Part shown: in pieces, positions 1 through 8,976 of the stretch
Position numbering within the stretch: the first letter of the stretch is position 1
How the letters are laid out: every line of letters begins with the position of its first letter
Assembly (NCBI RefSeq): GCF_045446075.1
Contig: NZ_JBJJBQ010000001.1
Location: 734,497 to 798,496, forward strand
Source: Flavisericum labens
Lineage (GTDB): Bacteria > Bacteroidota > Bacteroidia > Flavobacteriales > Flavobacteriaceae
Length of the DNA stretch: 64,000 bases
Direction of reading: 5' to 3'
Made by a program: the position numbers and the translations under genes
The notes under the pieces: model-generated
What the model saw: the letters and a program-made list of their open reading frames with translations, nothing else
Databases searched by the model: none
What the model was told of the DNA's origin: nothing

Positions 1-1196
1 GAGACAGGATTTTGATAGCCGATGGTGATACGCTTTATGGCGATAACCTTAAAGATGGGGATATTATAGACAAACTTAAAGGTGAAATTAATTCTAAAGT
101 TAAATTGAAGGTTTATCGTCGCGGTGAACCCAATCTTTTAAATTTCACTGTAAAGCGAGGAAAAATTCCCATTAAAAGTGTTGATGCTGCTTATATGTTG
201 ACCGATAAATTAGGCTACATAAAAATTAATAGGTTTGCTGAATCTACTTACAAAGAATTTAAAGCAGGTATTGAGAAGCTTGAAAATTCAGGTGCTACCG
301 AGATTGCGCTAGATTTACGGAACAACCCTGGCGGATTTTTAAGCATAGCTGAAAAGATAGTAGATGAGTTTTTAGAAGATGATAAGCTAATTCTGTTCAC
401 CAAGAACAAGCGTGGCGATATCGATAAAAGTTTTGCTACCAGTAAGGGCGATTTTGAAGAAGGCAAAGTTTATGTGCTGATTGACGAAAACTCGGCTTCG
501 GCGAGTGAAATTGTTGCGGGCGCTTTACAGGATAATGATAAAGGTACTATTGTAGGAAGACGTTCTTACGGTAAAGGCTTGGTGCAACGCGAAATGGAAC
601 TGGGTGATGGCAGTGCTGTACGTTTAACTGTGTCGCGCTATTATACGCCAACGGGGCGATCCATACAAAGGCCTTACGACAATGGTAACAAAGATTACTA
701 CGATGAATATTTTGAGCGATTGGATAGTGGTGAGCTGTTAGATCCTGAAAAAATTGAGGTGGATGATTCGTTAAAATTTATAACACCTGGCGGAAAAGTC
801 GTTTATGGCGGCGGCGGCATTATTCCCGATGTATTTGTGCCACTAGATAAAAGTATGCAAAATGAAACCTTGTCCTTTTTACTGCGACGTGGTTTTTTTG
901 GAAATTTTGTTTTTGAAGAACTCGAGCAAGATAGGCATCAATACGATGATATTACGCGAAAAAATTTTATTGATAATTTTGAAGTAGGCGATGATTTGGT
1001 ATTTGCGTTTCAGGATTATTTAAACCTGCGTTCCGATTCTAAAGTGACATTTGTAGCCTACCATGATGAGGTTAAGCAATATATAAAGGCGACCCTTGCA
1101 GATCAACTTTTTGGTAATGGTGCCTTCGAAGAAGTTTATAACCAACGTGATATTATGATTGAAGAGGTGATTAGCCTTAGTGAAGAAGGCAATTAA
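1..1196 (+). CDS. S41-family C-terminal processing peptidase, 5' end outside window
   Basis: This is the C-terminal part of a secreted or periplasmic serine protease that cleaves proteins near their C-termini. The frame is open from base 3 and reads straight into a PDZ-domain end (GDRILIADGD), so the TTG at 12 is not a real start and the N-terminus lies upstream of the window. The catalytic Ser is the middle one of SASASE (codon 498-500), and the general-base Lys is in YGKG (codon 573-575). They are 25 codons apart, as in E. coli Prc/Tsp. The remaining ~200 residues are a C-terminal extension with no motif I recognise. Its TAA lies inside the TTAA shared with the stop of the convergent gene. 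Confidence 0.93.
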   Translation, partial: DRILIADGDTLYGDNLKDGDIIDKLKGEINSKVKLKVYRRGEPNLLNFTVKRGKIPIKSVDAAYMLTDKLGYIKINRFAESTYKEFKAGIEKLENSGATEIALDLRNNPGGFLSIAEKIVDEFLEDDKLILFTKNKRGDIDKSFATSKGDFEEGKVYVLIDENSASASEIVAGALQDNDKGTIVGRRSYGKGLVQREMELGDGSAVRLTVSRYYTPTGRSIQRPYDNGNKDYYDEYFERLDSGELLDPEKIEVDDSLKFITPGGKVVYGGGGIIPDVFVPLDKSMQNETLSFLLRRGFFGNFVFEELEQDRHQYDDITRKNFIDNFEVGDDLVFAFQDYLNLRSDSKVTFVAYHDEVKQYIKATLADQLFGNGAFEEVYNQRDIMIEEVISLSEEGN

Positions 1197-1801
1197 ACCT
1201 CTAGTTTATCATGTACTTTTGTGTGCTTTCCACCATTCCAGAGGGTTAAAATATCTGTCGCTACTTGGGATCCGCTTCCCGATGCTATGGCAAACTGGCT
1301 ACGCCAACCGGCTAATGTTCCAGCTACATACAGGTTTTTTTTAATTAAGTGGTCGGTGTTTTTTAGCCAAATACGGTCTTTTTCAATGGCAGCCCTAGGA
1401 TGTGGCTCAATAAAATTTTCAAGTCCTTCAATATTCATTAAATTGGTGTATCCCACTGCGATAACCACTACTTTAGAATGGTAGGTGTTTTTGTTTGTCT
1501 TTAACCTAAAGTGGTCTTCGGTTTGCGAAACGTTTAAAACTTTTTCTTTTTCTAATTGCTCGACATGCGGATAAAGGTTGGAAAGTTGTTCTTTTCCACC
1601 TTTTAAAATAGATGCTCCGGTAGTCCCGGGTTTCAACCCCAATACATTATTGAACAAGGCCGTTTGCAAATGCGAGGTTTTTTGGTGTATAACAATGCCA
1701 ATGCGTTTGTCTTTCGCGAAAGCTTTATGTTGGGCCGATCCCAAAACTAGGGCGCAAGACATGCCGGCCGCTCCACCACCAATAATTAATGCGTCAAACA
1801 T
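1193..1801 (-). CDS. Short FAD/NAD(P)-binding oxidoreductase (thioredoxin-reductase-like)
   Basis: The predicted protein of about 202 residues opens with a dinucleotide-binding motif, IIGGGAAGMSC, right after the start. Near residue 130 it has a second FAD-contact-like segment (VVVIAVGYTN), and near its end YVAGTLAG, the usual AGD-type FAD motif of this family. It is shorter than thioredoxin reductase (about 310) and lacks a CxxC redox pair, so it is a minimal pyridine-nucleotide oxidoreductase of unknown substrate. The reading frame extends ten codons further upstream into the neighbouring gene. I place the start at the internal ATG (1801), one base after that gene's stop. The three minus-strand genes between 1193 and 2606 look like one operon. 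Confidence 0.8.
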   Translation of the reverse strand: MFDALIIGGGAAGMSCALVLGSAQHKAFAKDKRIGIVIHQKTSHLQTALFNNVLGLKPGTTGASILKGGKEQLSNLYPHVEQLEKEKVLNVSQTEDHFRLKTNKNTYHSKVVVIAVGYTNLMNIEGLENFIEPHPRAAIEKDRIWLKNTDHLIKKNLYVAGTLAGWRSQFAIASGSGSQVATDILTLWNGGKHTKVHDKLEV

Positions 1802-1802
1802 A

Positions 1803-2006
1803 TTATTTGCCTTTTTTAACTTTGTCCTCAATACGTTTAGATGTTCTTAAAATGGCCATCATTAAAATGACACAAAGCCCGGCGACTATGGTGATAACCG
1901 CTACGATACTGTCGTCATCAAACGGTGCGTTAAGATTTACTTTGGTGAAATTAAAAATAATCAGGCCTAGGGCGATGATGCTGAGAACTATAGATAGAAT
2001 TTTCAT
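1803..2006 (-). CDS. Small two-helix membrane protein
   Basis: This 67-residue protein has two hydrophobic segments (about residues 3-20 and 34-54), separated by an acidic loop (FDDDS), and a Lys/Arg-rich tail ending KKGK. That pattern suggests a hairpin in the inner membrane with a cytoplasmic C-terminus. I do not recognise a family. It sits 12 bp after the MarC-type gene and one base before the oxidoreductase gene, so it is probably co-transcribed with both. Confidence 0.7.
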   Translation of the reverse strand: MKILSIVLSIIALGLIIFNFTKVNLNAPFDDDSIVAVITIVAGLCVILMMAILRTSKRIEDKVKKGK

Positions 2007-2018
2007 GTTGTCAATCTT

Positions 2019-2606
2019 TTAAACGAGATCAAAAAGTGCTTTTATATTATGTGCAAATAGTTTTACTGCAATGGCCAATAAAACTACGCCAAATATTTTT
2101 CGGATAATGTTAATGCCGTTTTGCCCAATGAGTTTTTCAATTTTAGACGATGTCTTTAAAACTATAAAAATAATAATAACATTTATTATAACCGCAACGA
2201 TAATGTTTTCTGTCCTGAATTCCGCGCGAAGCGAAAGCAGCGTGGTTAAACTTCCCGGGCCGGCAATAAGCGGAAATGCCAATGGGAACACCGCTGTAGT
2301 TTTCGAGTTTTGCTCTTCTTGTTTGTAGAGTGTAATTCCTAAAATCATTTCTAAGGCGATAAAAAACAAAATAAAGGCACCTGCTACGGCAAACGAATTA
2401 ACATCGATGCCGATAAGGTTTAATATGCTTTTTCCTAAAAACAGAAAAACAATTAAAATGACACCGGCTACAATAGAGGCTTTTTCACTTTGTATGTGTC
2501 CGGCTTTTTTACGTAAATCTATAACTATGGGAATGTTGCCAACAATATCAATTACAGCAAATAGTACCATAAAGGCGGTAAAGATTTCCTTAAAATTAAG
2601 TTGCAT
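2019..2606 (-). CDS. MarC-family integral membrane protein
   Basis: The 195-residue protein has six hydrophobic segments and the family signature FPLAFPLIAGPGS around residues 108-120, typical of MarC/UPF0056 proteins. Members are inner-membrane proteins. The old multiple-antibiotic-resistance link was not upheld, and the transport substrate is unknown. The length matches the family (about 200). A TAnnTTTG-type promoter core sits 23-30 bases upstream. It is the first gene of a probable three-gene operon. Confidence 0.9.
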   Translation of the reverse strand: MQLNFKEIFTAFMVLFAVIDIVGNIPIVIDLRKKAGHIQSEKASIVAGVILIVFLFLGKSILNLIGIDVNSFAVAGAFILFFIALEMILGITLYKQEEQNSKTTAVFPLAFPLIAGPGSLTTLLSLRAEFRTENIIVAVIINVIIIFIVLKTSSKIEKLIGQNGINIIRKIFGVVLLAIAVKLFAHNIKALFDLV

Positions 2607-2628
2607 AAGCTTGATTTTAAATATTGTG

Positions 2629-2636
2629 CAAAAGTA
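2629..2636 (-). promoter_or_regulatory. Putative -7 element for the MarC operon
   Basis: On the minus strand the sequence reads TACTTTTG, an exact match to the Bacteroidota -7 consensus TAnnTTTG. I see no clear -33 TTG at the usual distance. Confidence 0.4.
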
Positions 2637-2656
2637 TAGGATTAAACCATACTTAT

Positions 2657-2689
2657 TTGCTTTAAAACGCTAAAGTTTAGTTATTTTTG
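2657..2689 (+). promoter_or_regulatory. Putative promoter of the DUF3109 gene
   Basis: TTG at 2657-2659 and TATTTTTG at 2682-2689 fit the -33/-7 pair of Bacteroidota promoters, with a 22-bp spacer. Transcription would start near 2696, 17 bases before the ATG. Confidence 0.45.
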
Positions 2690-2712
2690 CAAACTCTAAA
2701 ATAGGGGCCGTT

Positions 2713-3276
2713 ATGTTTCAATTGGGTAAAACTATAGTTTCTGAAGACATCATTGAAAAGGATTTTCTTTGTAACCTTTCCGCGTGCAAAGGAGCCTGTT
2801 GTATTGATGGTGATGCCGGTGCGCCTCTAGATGCAGACGAAGCTGATATTTTAAAGGAAATATATCCTAAAGTGAAGCCTTTTTTGCGTCAAGAAGGTAT
2901 TGATGCCATTGAAGCCCAAGGAACGTCAGTAGAGACCGAAGATGGTGAATTAGAAACTCCTCTCATCAATGGAGCCGATTGCGCCTATGTGATATTCGAC
3001 GAAAAAAAAGTGGCGCTATGTGCTATTGAAGAAGCATATAATCAAGGTGAAATCACATGGAAAAAACCAGTTTCCTGTCATTTATATCCTGTTCGTGTTC
3101 AAGATTACAGTGAATTTTCGGCCGTAAATTATCATAAATGGCAAATTTGTGATGATGCCTGCGCTTTGGGTAACGAACTCAAGGTACCCATTTACAAATT
3201 TGTAAAAGAAGCGCTCATAAGAAAATTTGGAGAAGATTGGTACATGGAGTTAGAAAAGGTTGCCCAAACTTTTTAA
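2713..3276 (+). CDS. DUF3109 family cysteine-rich protein
   Basis: The 187-residue protein carries the clustered cysteines of DUF3109: CNLSACKGACC at residues 20-30, then single cysteines in GADCAY, ALCAIE and VSCHLYP, and ICDDAC near residue 150. The arrangement resembles the metal-binding YkgJ/UPF0153 proteins, and a bound metal cluster is likely but unproven. The function is unknown. It is cytoplasmic, with no signal peptide or membrane segment. It is a single gene with its own promoter, followed by a long AT-rich gap. Confidence 0.88.
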   Translation: MFQLGKTIVSEDIIEKDFLCNLSACKGACCIDGDAGAPLDADEADILKEIYPKVKPFLRQEGIDAIEAQGTSVETEDGELETPLINGADCAYVIFDEKKVALCAIEEAYNQGEITWKKPVSCHLYPVRVQDYSEFSAVNYHKWQICDDACALGNELKVPIYKFVKEALIRKFGEDWYMELEKVAQTF

Positions 3277-3751
3277 CAATTCCAAAAATAGCTGTTTAAA
3301 ACGCTATAAACCCCAGTGTTTTAGGGTTTAAATCCTTAAAAAATTTGATAACTTTTTGAAAGTCAAAAAAACATAAAATGCTGTTAATCAGTTTTTTGAG
3401 TTATTTTTTTTGTAAACTTTCTTAGGTTTTGTTTTTTCTTCTTTGTTAAAAACTTGTTGAAAAGGTTTTTTTATTTGCTTCTAAACGTATCAATCATTTT
3501 GCAATCTTTGTTTCAATCAATTCAGAGATAAAATTCAATTTTTTTAGCTTGTTAGTAAACTTGTTAAAAATGTGTTTTGAGATTACCAAAAACATATTTA
3601 ACAAATTATAAACTTTGTTGAAGTCGGTTTTTTTGAAAAGAAAGAATTCAATCAAGTTTTTAAAAAGATATGCGCAGAAATGGAGGCCATGTTTTAGGTG
3701 ATTTTACAAAATGCGATATAAAGAGATTATGACTCAACCAAAACTAAATAT
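3277..3751. other. 475-bp AT-rich spacer upstream of nrdB
   Basis: No ORF or RNA gene is visible. The spacer contains several near-copies of AACTTGTTNAAA (near 3448, 3558 and 3612) and a weak TAAACCC/GGGTTTA hairpin at 3307-3330. I see no NrdR-type palindrome. It probably holds the nrd promoter and its control sites, but I cannot define them. Confidence 0.4.
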
Positions 3752-5026
3752 ATGGAAATAACGCACATCATTAAACGAGATTACGACACAACACCTTTTG
3801 TGTTGGACAAAATCACCGCTGCTATTGAAAAAGCAATGCTTTCGGTAGGACATGGAACAAGGGAAGACGCCGAGTCTATTTCGGGGAAAGTATTTGAATC
3901 ACTTTTAGCAAGAAAAGCGGTAGATTCAAGATATGTTCCAACGGTAGAGCAAGTGCAGGATATTGTAGAAGATAAATTAATGGGCAGTGCATTCCATAAC
4001 GCGGCTAAGGCTTATATTCTCTACAGAGATGAGCAAGCTAGAAAGCGCCAGACCAATATTTTTGAAAAGCGTATTAACCTAAAACCTTATGAATATCCAG
4101 ATTTGTACGAATATGTAAATGCGATTAGGCATTCATATTGGATTCACAGTGAGTTTAATTTCACCAGTGACATTCAGGATTTTAAAACAGGTCTTACTCC
4201 AATAGAAAAATCAGCCATAAAAAATACCATGCTGGCCATTTCTCAAATTGAAGTTGCCGTCAAATCATTTTGGGGCGATATTTACCAAAAAATGCCTAAG
4301 CCAGAAATAGGTTCGGTGGGGGCGACATTTGCAGAAAGTGAGGTGCGACATCATGATGCGTATTCGCACTTGTTGGAGATATTGGGTCTTAATGCTGAGT
4401 TTAAAACTCTAAAGAAGAAGCCGGTAATAATGAGGCGTGTTCATTATTTAGAAACGGCTTTAAAAAATTCCAAAAGTGAAAACATTCAAGAATATGCCGA
4501 GTCTATATTGTTGTTCTCCCTTTTTATAGAACATGTGTCGTTGTTTTCTCAGTTTTTAATCATCATGGCTTTTAACAAACACAAGAACATGTTAAAAGGT
4601 ATATCAAATGTTGTTGAAGCGACTTCAAAAGAAGAGCAAATTCATGGCGATTTTGGTATAGATGTAATAAAAATTATTAAAAAGGAAAATCCAAAATGGT
4701 TTGGAGAGGATTATAACGAGAAAATCCAAAATATTTGTAAAGATGCTTTTAAGGCTGAAAGTGATATTATCGATTGGATTTTTGAAGATGGTGAATTGGA
4801 TTTTCTTCCAAAGAACGTTATTAACGAATTTATTAAGAATCGATTTAACAATTCATTGGAAAGTATTGGCATAGGAAAAGTATTTGACGTAAGCGAAAAG
4901 TTATTGGCCGAAACAGAGTGGTTTGATGATGAAATAATTGGCACCAAACACGGCGATTTCTTTGTGAAACGATCTATTAATTACAGTAAAAGAACAAAAA
5001 GTATAACTAGCGACGACCTATTTTAA
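3752..5026 (+). CDS. nrdB: Class I ribonucleotide reductase beta subunit with N-terminal ATP-cone
   Basis: This is the radical-generating subunit of ribonucleotide reductase, which supplies dNTPs. At 424 residues it is longer than a standard NrdB (about 330-375), because residues 1-95 are an ATP-cone. That allosteric domain, which senses ATP/dATP, normally sits on NrdA. Metal ligands inferred by alignment with E. coli are E167, E197, H200, E260, E295 and H298. Y204 falls at the position of the radical tyrosine Y122. The same architecture was described in Leeuwenhoekiella blandensis NrdB, where the cone controls oligomeric state and a manganese centre was reported. The metal cannot be told from sequence. 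nrdA starts three bases after the stop. Confidence 0.96.
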   Translation: MEITHIIKRDYDTTPFVLDKITAAIEKAMLSVGHGTREDAESISGKVFESLLARKAVDSRYVPTVEQVQDIVEDKLMGSAFHNAAKAYILYRDEQARKRQTNIFEKRINLKPYEYPDLYEYVNAIRHSYWIHSEFNFTSDIQDFKTGLTPIEKSAIKNTMLAISQIEVAVKSFWGDIYQKMPKPEIGSVGATFAESEVRHHDAYSHLLEILGLNAEFKTLKKKPVIMRRVHYLETALKNSKSENIQEYAESILLFSLFIEHVSLFSQFLIIMAFNKHKNMLKGISNVVEATSKEEQIHGDFGIDVIKIIKKENPKWFGEDYNEKIQNICKDAFKAESDIIDWIFEDGELDFLPKNVINEFIKNRFNNSLESIGIGKVFDVSEKLLAETEWFDDEIIGTKHGDFFVKRSINYSKRTKSITSDDLF

Positions 5027-5029
5027 ATT

Positions 5030-6820
5030 ATGAAAGTAAACACGCATCTCCAGGGTGAAAAAACTGAGCAACAATCAAATTATGACCAATTATTAAGTGC
5101 CCGTAAAGAGCAAATTAAGAATGCTACTCAATTGGAAACTGAGTATGAGTTTAAATGGCTAACCGAAAACAGCCGTAAATTTTTAGAGTCGGGTTACCTA
5201 ACCGACGGAATCACTCCAGAGGGCAGGATAAGAGAAATAGCAGAAAGAGCCGAGGAAATTTTGAAAATTGACGGTTATGCCGATAAGTTTTACAAGTACA
5301 TGTCTGAAGGTTTCTTCTCTTTAGCATCTCCGGTATGGTCTAATTTTGGAAAAAAGCGTGGACTTCCTATAAGCTGTTTTGGCTCTAACATTGCAGACGA
5401 TATGGGTAACATACTTTACACCCAGTCTGAAGTGGGAATGATGTCTAAATTAGGTGGAGGTACATCAGGGTATTTTGGAAACCTTAGGCATAGAGGAGCT
5501 CCTGTAAAAAACAACGGGGTGTCTTCTGGTGCGGTGCATATCATGCAACTTTTCGAAAAAATGGTAGATGTAGTTAGCCAAGGTTCGGTAAGAAGAGGTC
5601 GTTTTTCACCATATTTACCTGTAGAGCATCAAGATATCAAGGAGTTTTTAGAAATTGGTACAGAAGGAAATTCTATTCAAGAGCTTACGCACGGTGTTAC
5701 GGTTACTGATAAGTGGATGGAAGAAATGATAGGTGGCGATGTTGAAAAACGTTCTGTTTGGGCAAAAGTAATTCAGCGCAGAGGTGAGATAGGCTATCCT
5801 TATATTTTCTTTAAAGATCATGCAAACAACCAAGCGGCAGATGTTTATAAAGATAAAAACCATAAAATAGTAGCAAGTAACTTGTGTACAGAAATTATGT
5901 TGCCTTCAAACGATCAATGGTCTTTCGTTTGTGTATTATCTTCTGTAAACGTATTACATTATGATAAGTGGAAAGATACCGATGCGGTTGAAACCATGGT
6001 ATACTTTTTAGATGCTGTTATTACTGAGTTTATTGAGAAACTTGAAGAGTTTAGAGATTCACAAGATTTAGATGATAGACAAACGTTTATGTTCATGGAG
6101 CGTGCCTATAATTTTGCAAAGGATAATAGAGCGCTAGGTTTAGGTGCATTGGGTTGGCATTCGTTATTGCAGTCTAAAATGTTATCATTTGACAGTGCCG
6201 AAGCTTTCAACTTAAACAGTGAAATCTTTAAATTAATTCAAGAGAAATCATATAAAGCTTCAGAAGAATTGGCTGAATTATACGGTGAGCCAGAGGTGTT
6301 AAAAGGTTATGGCAGACGTAACGCTACTTTGAATGCTATTGCTCCAACAACTTCATCGGCGTTTATCTTAGGTCAGGTATCACAAGGTATCGAGCCTATA
6401 TGGTCTAATATTTATGTAAAAGATATTGCCAAAATTAAAACCACCATTAAAAACCCGTTCTTGCAGAATCTTTTAGAAGAAAAAGGACAGAATACACCAG
6501 AGGTATGGCGCAGTATACGTGACCATGATGGTTCTGTTCAGCATTTAGAGTTTTTAACCGAGCAAGAGCGCGACGTTTTTAAAACCTATTCTGAAATTGA
6601 CCAGTTAAACATCGTTTATCAGGCAGCTAACAGACAAAACCATATCGATCAAGGGCAGTCGGTTAATATTATTGTGCATCCAGATATGCCAGTTAAAGAC
6701 ATAAACAAAATATATGTAACGGCATGGAAGCTTGGGCTCAAATCTTTGTACTACCAACATAGCATGAATGCTGCACAAAAATTTAAGCAGAAAAAGGAAT
6801 GTGCTAGTTGTGAAGGATAA
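5030..6820 (+). CDS. nrdA: Ribonucleoside-diphosphate reductase alpha subunit lacking an ATP-cone
   Basis: This is the catalytic subunit, 596 residues against about 760 for E. coli NrdA. It has no N-terminal ATP-cone. The partner NrdB carries it instead. Catalytic residues are visible: C116 (SCFGSN), N284-x-C286-x-E288 (NLCTE) and the second active-site cysteine C301 (CVLSS). The Tyr-Tyr radical relay is in SLYYQHS near residue 578, and the C-terminal reductant pair is C591/C594 (CASC). It forms an operon with nrdB (3-bp gap) and ends at a strong terminator. Confidence 0.97.
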   Translation: MKVNTHLQGEKTEQQSNYDQLLSARKEQIKNATQLETEYEFKWLTENSRKFLESGYLTDGITPEGRIREIAERAEEILKIDGYADKFYKYMSEGFFSLASPVWSNFGKKRGLPISCFGSNIADDMGNILYTQSEVGMMSKLGGGTSGYFGNLRHRGAPVKNNGVSSGAVHIMQLFEKMVDVVSQGSVRRGRFSPYLPVEHQDIKEFLEIGTEGNSIQELTHGVTVTDKWMEEMIGGDVEKRSVWAKVIQRRGEIGYPYIFFKDHANNQAADVYKDKNHKIVASNLCTEIMLPSNDQWSFVCVLSSVNVLHYDKWKDTDAVETMVYFLDAVITEFIEKLEEFRDSQDLDDRQTFMFMERAYNFAKDNRALGLGALGWHSLLQSKMLSFDSAEAFNLNSEIFKLIQEKSYKASEELAELYGEPEVLKGYGRRNATLNAIAPTTSSAFILGQVSQGIEPIWSNIYVKDIAKIKTTIKNPFLQNLLEEKGQNTPEVWRSIRDHDGSVQHLEFLTEQERDVFKTYSEIDQLNIVYQAANRQNHIDQGQSVNIIVHPDMPVKDINKIYVTAWKLGLKSLYYQHSMNAAQKFKQKKECASCEG

Positions 6821-6850
6821 TGCCTAAAACACTTAATTAAACTAAATAAA

Positions 6851-6880
6851 AAAACACCTTAAAACTAAGGTGTTTTTTTT
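6851..6880 (+). terminator. Rho-independent terminator after nrdA
   Basis: The stem AACACCTT/AAGGTGTT is closed by a short loop and followed by a run of eight T. Confidence 0.85.
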
Positions 6881-7060
6881 ATTTAGGTGTTCGGTGCTTT
6901 AATAAATGGACCTTGTATTAATTTGTTTCTAGGGGAGCTCAATCTAAAAAAAACTAGTATTTGCTAGCAATTACAAATTAAAGTTTTAACAAACGATTTT
7001 ATTTTTTTTAAATTTAGATGGTAATACGGTAATACTTTAAAACAGCGAAATCAAACAAAT

Positions 7061-8827
7061 ATGTTTAAAAAGATAATTTTCTACTTACTCTTGGTTCTTT
7101 TAGGTTTGGCGCTGTACTTAAATCCCAATTTTAAAACGATTTCTGCAGGTATCGCTATTCTACTTTTTGGAATGATTATGCTAGAAGAAGGCTTTAAAGT
7201 TTTTACCAAAGGTCCACTTCAACAGATTCTAAAAAAAGCAACAAATAAATTATACAAAAGTATTACTGCTGGCGCAGTCGTTACAGCGTTAATTCAGTCA
7301 AGTTCACTGGTTACTGTAATTACCATATCTTTTATAAGTGCCGGGTTGATTTCTTTAGCAGAAGGCTTTGGGTTGATATTTGGTGCAAACCTAGGTACTA
7401 CAGCTACTGCATGGTTAGTGGCTGGATTTGGACTGAAAATAAAGATTTCTGCCTTGGCCATGCCCATGCTTGTTTTCGGAATTATTTTTTCTTTTCAAAA
7501 AAGACAAGTGCTCAAGGGCGTTGGAAATGTGTTGGCTGGACTAGGGTTTTTCTTTCTGGGCATTCACTATATGAAAGAAGGCTTTGATGTCTTTAAGGAG
7601 TATATCGATTTATCTGAATACGCTGTTTCGGGTTTCTTGGGCGTTCTTATATATACAGGACTTGGTATACTAATTACAACTATTTTGCAATCAAGTAGTG
7701 CAACTTTGGCGCTTATATTAACCGCCTTGTCTGTAGGGCAAATAGAGTATGAAAATGCATTGGCATTGGCCATTGGAGCCAATGTTGGCACCACTATAAC
7801 GGCAGTTTTGGGCGCGGTAAGTTCAAACAGTGCAGGGAAACGGTTGGCCTTGGCGCATTTTATATTTAATGTTACTACTGGTTTGGTGGCCATGGCTTTT
7901 ATTTTCCCCTTGGCAAGATTAGTAAATATTCTAGCCGATTTGATAAATATAGCTTCTACCAATAACACCCTAAAACTAGCAATGTTTCACACGATTTTCA
8001 ATGCGTTAGGAGTGCTTTTAATGTTGCCCTTTATAGGTGTTCTGGAAAAGTTTTTATTGAAATTTTTCAAGGAGAAAACCGAAAAAGATATCGATGAGCC
8101 TAAATATCTTAACGCTTCTGTGCTTAAGTTCTCTGGTTCTACCATTTCTGCATTGATAAAGGAATCGAAATATTTATATGAAAATAGTGTTTTTGAAATT
8201 GTAACCCATGCTTTGAATATTCATAGGTCTGATGTGAAGTCTGATGAAAAAATTAAAACCATAGTTAAGAAGTCGAACATCGATTTTCAAACAGACATTG
8301 AAGACTTATACTATAAAAAAGTAAAATATATATATGGTGAAATTATAAAGTATGCATCAACCGCCCAAAGTACTTTAAGTCTAAATAGTAAACAAATTAC
8401 GGCAATAACGGATATAAAGATCGCTAATAGAAAAATGGTGGAAATTATTAAAGATGCACGCGAATTGAATAAAAACATTAGCCGTGTATTAGATATGGAT
8501 AATAAGCATTTACAAAAAGAATACGATAGTTATCGAAAAAAGCTAACTAATGTGCTTAGAACTATATATTTATTTAGAACAGATGACGACGAAAAAAAGC
8601 ATAGGGTCAAATTAAAAAAGTTAAAAAGTGAGGCCATAAAAAAAGTACGATTAAGTAATAAATCTATAGATAAGTTAATTAGGCAAAATTTAATTACTGC
8701 TGAAATGGCTTCGTCTTTATTTAATGATTATGCTAATGTAAACGATATGATAAAAAAATTAATTGATGTTGCTGAACTGCTGTATGTAAAAAAAGATTCA
8801 TTATTGGACGAAGAAGGAAATAGGTGA
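7061..8827 (+). CDS. Na/Pi cotransporter family protein with PhoU-like tail
   Basis: The 588-residue inner-membrane protein has the two inverted Na_Pi_cotrans repeats, each with its QSSS motif (IQSSSLVT near residue 86, LQSSSATL near 212) and paired GANLGTT/GANVGTT elements. After about residue 350 it becomes a charged helical domain of the PhoU type, as in bacterial NptA/YjbB-like proteins. The likely role is sodium-dependent phosphate movement. It stands alone. Unlike the Pit gene, it has no repeat array upstream, so it may not be under the same phosphate control. Confidence 0.93.
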   Translation: MFKKIIFYLLLVLLGLALYLNPNFKTISAGIAILLFGMIMLEEGFKVFTKGPLQQILKKATNKLYKSITAGAVVTALIQSSSLVTVITISFISAGLISLAEGFGLIFGANLGTTATAWLVAGFGLKIKISALAMPMLVFGIIFSFQKRQVLKGVGNVLAGLGFFFLGIHYMKEGFDVFKEYIDLSEYAVSGFLGVLIYTGLGILITTILQSSSATLALILTALSVGQIEYENALALAIGANVGTTITAVLGAVSSNSAGKRLALAHFIFNVTTGLVAMAFIFPLARLVNILADLINIASTNNTLKLAMFHTIFNALGVLLMLPFIGVLEKFLLKFFKEKTEKDIDEPKYLNASVLKFSGSTISALIKESKYLYENSVFEIVTHALNIHRSDVKSDEKIKTIVKKSNIDFQTDIEDLYYKKVKYIYGEIIKYASTAQSTLSLNSKQITAITDIKIANRKMVEIIKDARELNKNISRVLDMDNKHLQKEYDSYRKKLTNVLRTIYLFRTDDDEKKHRVKLKKLKSEAIKKVRLSNKSIDKLIRQNLITAEMASSLFNDYANVNDMIKKLIDVAELLYVKKDSLLDEEGNR

Positions 8828-8839
8828 AAAATTAAGTAC

Positions 8840-8869
8840 TAAAAAGGAGCTAAAAAGGAGCTAAAAAGG
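8840..8869. repeat. Short 11-bp tandem repeat
   Basis: TAAAAAGGAGC is repeated 2.7 times just after the Na/Pi gene. I see no function. Confidence 0.6.
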
Positions 8870-8888
8870 CACATTTTTTGTCTATCTG

Positions 8889-8929
8889 AACTTGTTTTAG
8901 ATTCTGAATTAAATTCAGAATAACAAGTT
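8889..8929. terminator. Inverted repeat, probable bidirectional terminator
   Basis: AACTTGTT...ATTCTGAATT pairs with AATTCAGAAT...AACAAGTT, separated by one base and interrupted by a four-base bulge. It lies between two convergent genes and lacks a long T tract. Confidence 0.5.
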
Positions 8930-8976
8930 TCCCGATGCTTTATAGCTCTTATTCGTTAATTTTAATGCGCTTTCGT

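Noticed and set aside
12..20. TTG at 12 as the start of the protease gene
   Set aside because: The same frame is open to base 3 and codes a PDZ-domain end, so the gene simply runs off the window.
3307..3330. TAAACCC/GGGTTTA hairpin as the terminator of the DUF3109 gene
   Set aside because: Only seven AT-rich pairs and no T tract follow, so I do not list it as a terminator.
8840..8869. Tandem repeat considered as a CRISPR or regulatory array
   Set aside because: Units are 11 bp without spacers and only 2.7 copies.
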